Shown piece after piece: positions 60,491 through 64,000 of a stretch of 64,000 nucleotides of DNA. Numbering within the stretch: the first letter of the stretch is position 1; each line of letters opens with the position of its first letter. The stretch comes from Streptomyces bauhiniae. GTDB lineage: Bacteria > Actinomycetota > Actinomycetes > Streptomycetales > Streptomycetaceae. Where the stretch lies: contig NZ_SRRT01000001.1 of the NCBI RefSeq assembly GCF_004784475.1, positions 310,001 through 374,000 on the forward strand, read 5' to 3'. The notes beneath the pieces were generated by a model. That model was not told where the DNA came from and did not search any database. It worked only from the letters and a program-made list of their open reading frames with translations. Made by a program: the position numbers and the translations under genes.

Positions 60491-61729
60491 GTGAACCGAT
60501 TGATGACCCGAGAGACCGTGGCCGAACTCCCCGGTGCTGTGCTCCCCGGCGCGCTCAGCGAGTCACTGCACGCCGAGCTCGTAGCCTTCCGCCGCGACCT
60601 GCACATGCACCCCGAGCTGGGCAACCAGGAGTTCCGCACCACCGCCGCCATCAAGGAGCGGCTGGAGCGGGCCGGGCTGAAGCCCCGCGTCCTGGTCACC
60701 GGAACCGGGCTCATCTGCGACATCGGGCACACCGAGGGCGAGCGCTCCGGCGTACCGCTGCTGGCCCTGCGCGCCGACATCGACGCGCTGCCCATCCCGG
60801 ACACCAAGGACTGTGCGTACCGGTCCACCGTGCCCGACCGCGCCCACGCCTGCGGCCACGACGTGCACACCACCGTCGTGCTCGGCGCCGGCCTGGTCCT
60901 CGCCTCCCTGCACGCGCAGGGCCTGCTGTCCCGTCCGGTGCGGCTGATCTTCCAGCCCGCCGAGGAGCAGCTCCCCGGCGGCGCCCTGACCGCCATCGCC
61001 GACGGCGCGCTCGAAGGCGTCGGCCGCATCCTCGCCCTGCACTGCGACCCGAAGGTGGAGTGCGGCCGGATCGGCCTCAGGCACGGCCCGATCACCAGCG
61101 CCTGCGACCGGCTCGACGTGGCGCTCGACGGCCCCGGCGGCCACACCGCCCGGCCGCATCTGACCACCGACCTGGTCACCGCCGCCGCCCGCGTCGCCAC
61201 CGACGTGCCCGCGCTGATCGCCCGCCGCGTCGACACCCGCAGCGGACTCGCCCTGACCTGGGGCCGTATCGAGTCGGGCCACGCGCCCAACGTCATCCCG
61301 CAGCACGCCGAACTCTCCGGCACCGTCCGCTGCCTGGACCTGGACGCCTGGCGGGACGCGCCCGACATCGTGCACGCCGCCATCGACGAGGTCGCCACCC
61401 TGCACGGCGCCAAGTCGGAGATCACCTACGTGCGCGGGGTGCCGCCGGTGGTCAACGACCGGGAGTCCGCCGAGCTGCTGCGCCGCGCGATGGTCGCCCG
61501 CTGCGGTCTTGACTCGGTGGAGAGCACCGAGCAGAGCCTGGGCGGCGAGGACTTCTCCTGGTACCTGGAGCACGTCCCCGGCGCCATGGCCCGCCTCGGC
61601 GTCCGCCGCCCCGGCGAGCGGACCGTACGCGATCTGCACCAGGGCGACTTCGACGCCGACGAGAACGCCATCACGGTCGGCGTCGAACTCTTCACCGCGG
61701 CCGCGCTGATGGAGTCGCCCGGGGTGTGA
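60491..61729 (+). CDS. M20D-family amidohydrolase (hippurate/IAA-amino-acid hydrolase-like)
   Basis: A 412-residue peptidase-like enzyme: RRDLHMHPELGNQEFRTTAA, RADIDALPIPD, the metal motif HACGHDVHTTVVLGA, FQPAEEQLPGGA, and a late SLGGEDFSWYLE. It cleaves N-acyl amino acids or dipeptides in the cytoplasm. GTG at 60491 with TACCCT seven bases upstream suggests a leaderless start; an ATG four codons later also lacks a good site. A strong hairpin follows the stop. Confidence 0.9.
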   Translation: MNRLMTRETVAELPGAVLPGALSESLHAELVAFRRDLHMHPELGNQEFRTTAAIKERLERAGLKPRVLVTGTGLICDIGHTEGERSGVPLLALRADIDALPIPDTKDCAYRSTVPDRAHACGHDVHTTVVLGAGLVLASLHAQGLLSRPVRLIFQPAEEQLPGGALTAIADGALEGVGRILALHCDPKVECGRIGLRHGPITSACDRLDVALDGPGGHTARPHLTTDLVTAAARVATDVPALIARRVDTRSGLALTWGRIESGHAPNVIPQHAELSGTVRCLDLDAWRDAPDIVHAAIDEVATLHGAKSEITYVRGVPPVVNDRESAELLRRAMVARCGLDSVESTEQSLGGEDFSWYLEHVPGAMARLGVRRPGERTVRDLHQGDFDADENAITVGVELFTAAALMESPGV

Positions 61730-61749
61730 CCGGCGCCCGGCAGAACCCG

Positions 61750-61782
61750 GAACGGCCCCCGCGTGGCACGCGGGGGCCGTTC
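61750..61782 (+). terminator. Strong terminator hairpin after the amidohydrolase gene
   Basis: GAACGGCCCCCGCGTG pairs with CACGCGGGGGCCGTTC around one central base, an almost perfect 16-bp palindrome 20 bases after the stop. Confidence 0.85.
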
Positions 61783-61907
61783 GCGCAACACATCCGCAGG
61801 CCATTCGTATCCGCCCCGAAACATGGCGGCCCAAGGCTCGGTAGATCGAGTTCAAGTGCCGTTTGCCTCGGTTCGATAACGGCTGCCCGAGAGGTGTTTT
61901 TCTGACA

Positions 61908-61918
61908 TCTACGCGCGT
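61908..61918. promoter_or_regulatory. TCTACGCGCGT motif upstream of bmpA
   Basis: This 11-mer, followed by TACG, lies 107 bases before the lipoprotein GTG and recurs with one change (TCTACGCGTGT) at 63163 before the ATPase gene. The rest of 61783-62024 shows no gene. Confidence 0.45.
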
Positions 61919-62024
61919 TACGATGCCGCGAAGCCGACGCCGACGGGGCGTCTCGGCCGGGGCGTCGTCAGACGCTCCCACCAAGCGCCAGGGTGGCGCT
62001 CAGGTCAGGTGAAGGAGCCTTCCC

Positions 62025-63080
62025 GTGCGCCGGGTAGCCAAGCTTTCCGCTGCGTGTATAGCCACCGCAGCTCTCGCCCTTTCTGCCACGGCCTGTGGCA
62101 GCACCTCCTCCGAGAACGACAAGTCGTCCGGCTCGTCCGGTGACGGCAAGGGTGTCAAGATCGGTCTCGCCTTCGACGTCGGCGGCCGTGGTGACCGCTC
62201 CTTCAACGACTCCGCCGCGCGCGGTGCCGACAAGGCGAAGGCCGAGTTCGGCGGCTCCGTCAAGGAGCTGACCGCCAAGACCACCGACACCGAGGCCGAC
62301 CGCGAGCAGCGCCTCTCCGACCTGGCCGACGCGGGCTACAGCCCGATCATCGGTGTCGGCTACGCGTACGCGCAGTCCATGGGCAAGGTCGCCAAGAAGT
62401 ACCCCAAGACCAGCTTCGGCATCGTCGACTCGGTCGTGGACGCGCCCAACGTCGACAGCATCACCTTCACCGAGGAGCAGGGCTCCTACCTGGCCGGTGT
62501 CGCCGCCGCGCTGAAGACGAAGAAGACGCACGTCGGCTTCATCGGCGGTGTGGACGTCCCCCTGATCAAGAAGTTCGAGGCGGGCTTCGTCCAGGGCGTC
62601 AAGGACACCAACTCCAAGATCAAGGTCGACACCCAGTACCTGAGCCACGGCTCGGACACCTCCGGCTTCGCCAGCCCCGACAAGGGCAAGGAAGCCGCGC
62701 AGGGCATGCTGGACAACGGCGCCGACGTGATCTACTCCGCCGCCGGCTCCTCCGGCAACGGTGCGATCGAGGCCGTCAACGGCAAGAAGGGCGCCTGGGC
62801 GATCGGCGTCGACTCGGACCAGTACAACATCCCGGGTCTCGCCAAGTACAAGGGCTCGATCCTGACCTCGGTCATCAAGAACGTCGACCTGGGCGTCTAC
62901 GACGTCATCAAGTCCGTCCACGACGGCAAGCCGCAGACCGGCAACAGCGTCTACTCCCTCGCCAAGGACGGCGTCTCGCTGTCCACCAGCGGCGGCTTCA
63001 TCGACGACATCCAGGGCAAGCTGGACGCCGCGAAGAAGAAGATCGTCGACGGCTCCATCAAGGTCAAGACCACCCCGTGA
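62025..63080 (+). CDS. bmpA: BmpA-family ABC transporter substrate-binding lipoprotein
   Basis: A 351-residue lipoprotein: signal with lipobox LSATAC (Cys24), a Ser/Gly linker, then the BMP domain: IGLAFDVGGRGDRSFNDSAA, SFGIVDSVVD, GSYLAGVAAALKTKKTHVGF, YSAAGSSGNGAIEAV and WAIGVDSDQY. The family binds purine nucleosides or sugars for uptake. GTG at 62025, AAGGAG upstream. The ATPase gene follows after 191 bases, and permease genes are expected beyond the window. Confidence 0.93.
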   Translation: MRRVAKLSAACIATAALALSATACGSTSSENDKSSGSSGDGKGVKIGLAFDVGGRGDRSFNDSAARGADKAKAEFGGSVKELTAKTTDTEADREQRLSDLADAGYSPIIGVGYAYAQSMGKVAKKYPKTSFGIVDSVVDAPNVDSITFTEEQGSYLAGVAAALKTKKTHVGFIGGVDVPLIKKFEAGFVQGVKDTNSKIKVDTQYLSHGSDTSGFASPDKGKEAAQGMLDNGADVIYSAAGSSGNGAIEAVNGKKGAWAIGVDSDQYNIPGLAKYKGSILTSVIKNVDLGVYDVIKSVHDGKPQTGNSVYSLAKDGVSLSTSGGFIDDIQGKLDAAKKKIVDGSIKVKTTP

Positions 63081-63157
63081 CCTGACGGGTCCTGACCGGA
63101 CCCCGGCTCGGCGTGGGGGCGCCATGAGCGCGCTCCCCGCCGGGCCATAACAATGTG

Positions 63158-63186
63158 TCAACTCTACGCGTGTAGTACTGAGTTGA
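63158..63186. promoter_or_regulatory. Nested inverted repeat upstream of the ABC ATPase gene
   Basis: TCAACTC (63158-63164) and GAGTTGA (63180-63186) flank CTACGCGTGTAG, itself palindromic. It contains the TCTACGCGTGT element shared with the bmpA upstream region, so both genes may be controlled by one regulator. Confidence 0.5.
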
Positions 63187-63271
63187 CGCAAGTTGTCGCG
63201 CTAGCGTCGCCGACGCCTGCCCCCACTCCCTCTGTGTCCCCCGCATCCCCCTTCCCCGAGGAGAGTGCGCC

Positions 63272-64000
63272 ATCAACGCGTCCAGCCCTCCCGCTGCCGT
63301 CGAACTGCGCGGCATCACCAAGCGTTTCCCCGGCGTCGTCGCCAACCGCGACATCGACATCACCGTCCGCCCGGGCACCGTCCACGCCCTGTGCGGCGAG
63401 AACGGCGCCGGCAAGTCCACCCTGATGAAGATCCTCTACGGCATGCAGCAGCCGGACGAGGGCACCATCACCATCCACGGCGAGCAGGTCACCTTCGGCA
63501 ACCCCGGTGACGCCATCGCGCGCGGCATCGGCATGGTGCACCAGCACTTCATGCTGGCCGACAACCTGACCGTGCTGGAGAACGTCGTCCTCGGCGCGGA
63601 GAAGCTGCACGGCATCGGCGCCAAGGCCCGTACGAAGATCCGGGAGATCTCCGACGCGTACGGCCTGGGCGTCCGCCCCGACGTGCTCGTGGAGCGCCTC
63701 GGTGTCGCCGACCGCCAGCGCGTGGAGATCCTCAAGGTCCTCTACCGGGGCGCCAAGACCCTGATCCTAGACGAGCCGACGGCCGTCCTGGTGCCCCAGG
63801 AGGTCGACGCCCTCTTCGACAACCTGCGGGAGCTGAAGGCCGAGGGCCTGACCGTCATCTTCATCTCGCACAAGCTGGGCGAGGTGCTGTCGGTCGCCGA
63901 CGAGATCACCGTCATCCGGCGCGGCACCACGGTCGGCACGGCCGAGCCCCGCACCACCACGTCCAAGCAGCTCGCCGAGCTGATGGTCGGCAGCGAGCTG
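63272..64000 (+). CDS. ABC transporter ATPase of the BMP nucleoside/sugar type (3' partial)
   Basis: 243 codons are visible; the gene runs off the window. The first ATPase cassette of a double-cassette protein is seen: ELRGITKRFPGVVANRDIDI, Walker A GENGAGKST, HQHFMLADNLTVLENVVLG, a degenerate signature RLGVADRQRVEILKVLY, Walker B TLILDEPTAVL and FISHKLGEVL. These fit BmpB/RbsA-like proteins that pair with BmpA. The frame has no ATG, GTG or TTG before Walker A; ATC at 63272 has GAGGAG eight bases upstream, so translation probably starts at ATC. Confidence 0.9.
   Translation, partial: MNASSPPAAVELRGITKRFPGVVANRDIDITVRPGTVHALCGENGAGKSTLMKILYGMQQPDEGTITIHGEQVTFGNPGDAIARGIGMVHQHFMLADNLTVLENVVLGAEKLHGIGAKARTKIREISDAYGLGVRPDVLVERLGVADRQRVEILKVLYRGAKTLILDEPTAVLVPQEVDALFDNLRELKAEGLTVIFISHKLGEVLSVADEITVIRRGTTVGTAEPRTTTSKQLAELMVGSEL

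Overview
This is about 64 kb of a very GC-rich actinobacterial chromosome, almost certainly Streptomyces. The signs are GC at nearly every third codon position, many GTG and some TTG starts, F420 and DprE2-type genes, an SCO4848-family membrane protein, and a gene order (glyA, trpS, a D-Ala-D-Ala carboxypeptidase, SCO4848 family, metallophosphoesterase, sdhCDAB, GH20 hexosaminidase, sialic-acid-like locus, bmp transporter) that from memory matches the SCO4837-SCO4885 segment of S. coelicolor. I see no rRNA, tRNA, CRISPR array, prophage or complete insertion sequence.

Layout. 1-3.7 kb: the end of a MocR/PdxR-type regulator, a DMT transporter, then two copies of a 160-bp MITE-like element that bracket a small lipoprotein gene and a glutathionylspermidine-synthase-like ATP-grasp gene. 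3.7-12 kb: housekeeping genes, with a ZTP riboswitch in front of glyA, then trpS, a 2'-5' RNA ligase-like protein, a DprE2-like reductase, a BrkB membrane protein, a serine-type carboxypeptidase, SCO4848 and a metallophosphoesterase. 12-25 kb: an accessory stretch of small regulators (TetR, HxlR, XRE), hydrolases, VOC proteins, NUDIX, PPOX and hemerythrin proteins. At least three genes here carry apparent frameshifts, and an Uma2 relic lies at its end. 25-29.3 kb: the sdhCDAB operon and an OHCU decarboxylase that lacks an ordinary start codon. 29.5-33 kb: a secreted hexosaminidase and small unknowns.

33.1-43.8 kb looks like one functional unit. It holds a VTC-type polyphosphate-polymerase-like protein, a DUF4956 membrane protein and a CotH-kinase-like protein, followed by an OmpR-type response regulator and histidine kinase. 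Convergent to these is a MacAB-like exporter operon with two membrane-fusion proteins and two unknown Gly/Pro/Met-rich envelope proteins. The first gene of each operon is preceded by the same 11-bp-spaced direct repeat, which suggests control by the resident two-component system. 44-49 kb: an ECF sigma factor with a probable membrane partner, an L,D-transpeptidase, a mutase large subunit without a B12 domain, and a LysE exporter. 49-51 kb: a flavin monooxygenase divergent from a TetR gene, with two palindromic operators between them.

51-59.6 kb: a cell-wall glycopolymer locus with an acyltransferase, a polysialyltransferase-like protein, GT2, a DUF6716-type transferase, a NeuA-HAD fusion, NeuB and a GT52-like protein. 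It corresponds to the Kdn/teichulosonic acid region known from S. coelicolor. 59.6-64 kb: a methyltransferase, an M20 amidohydrolase, and the beginning of a BmpA-type nucleoside/sugar ABC transporter whose ATPase gene seems to start at ATC. A recurring feature is leaderless starts, with a TANNNT box 6-7 bases before the start codon of at least eleven genes.
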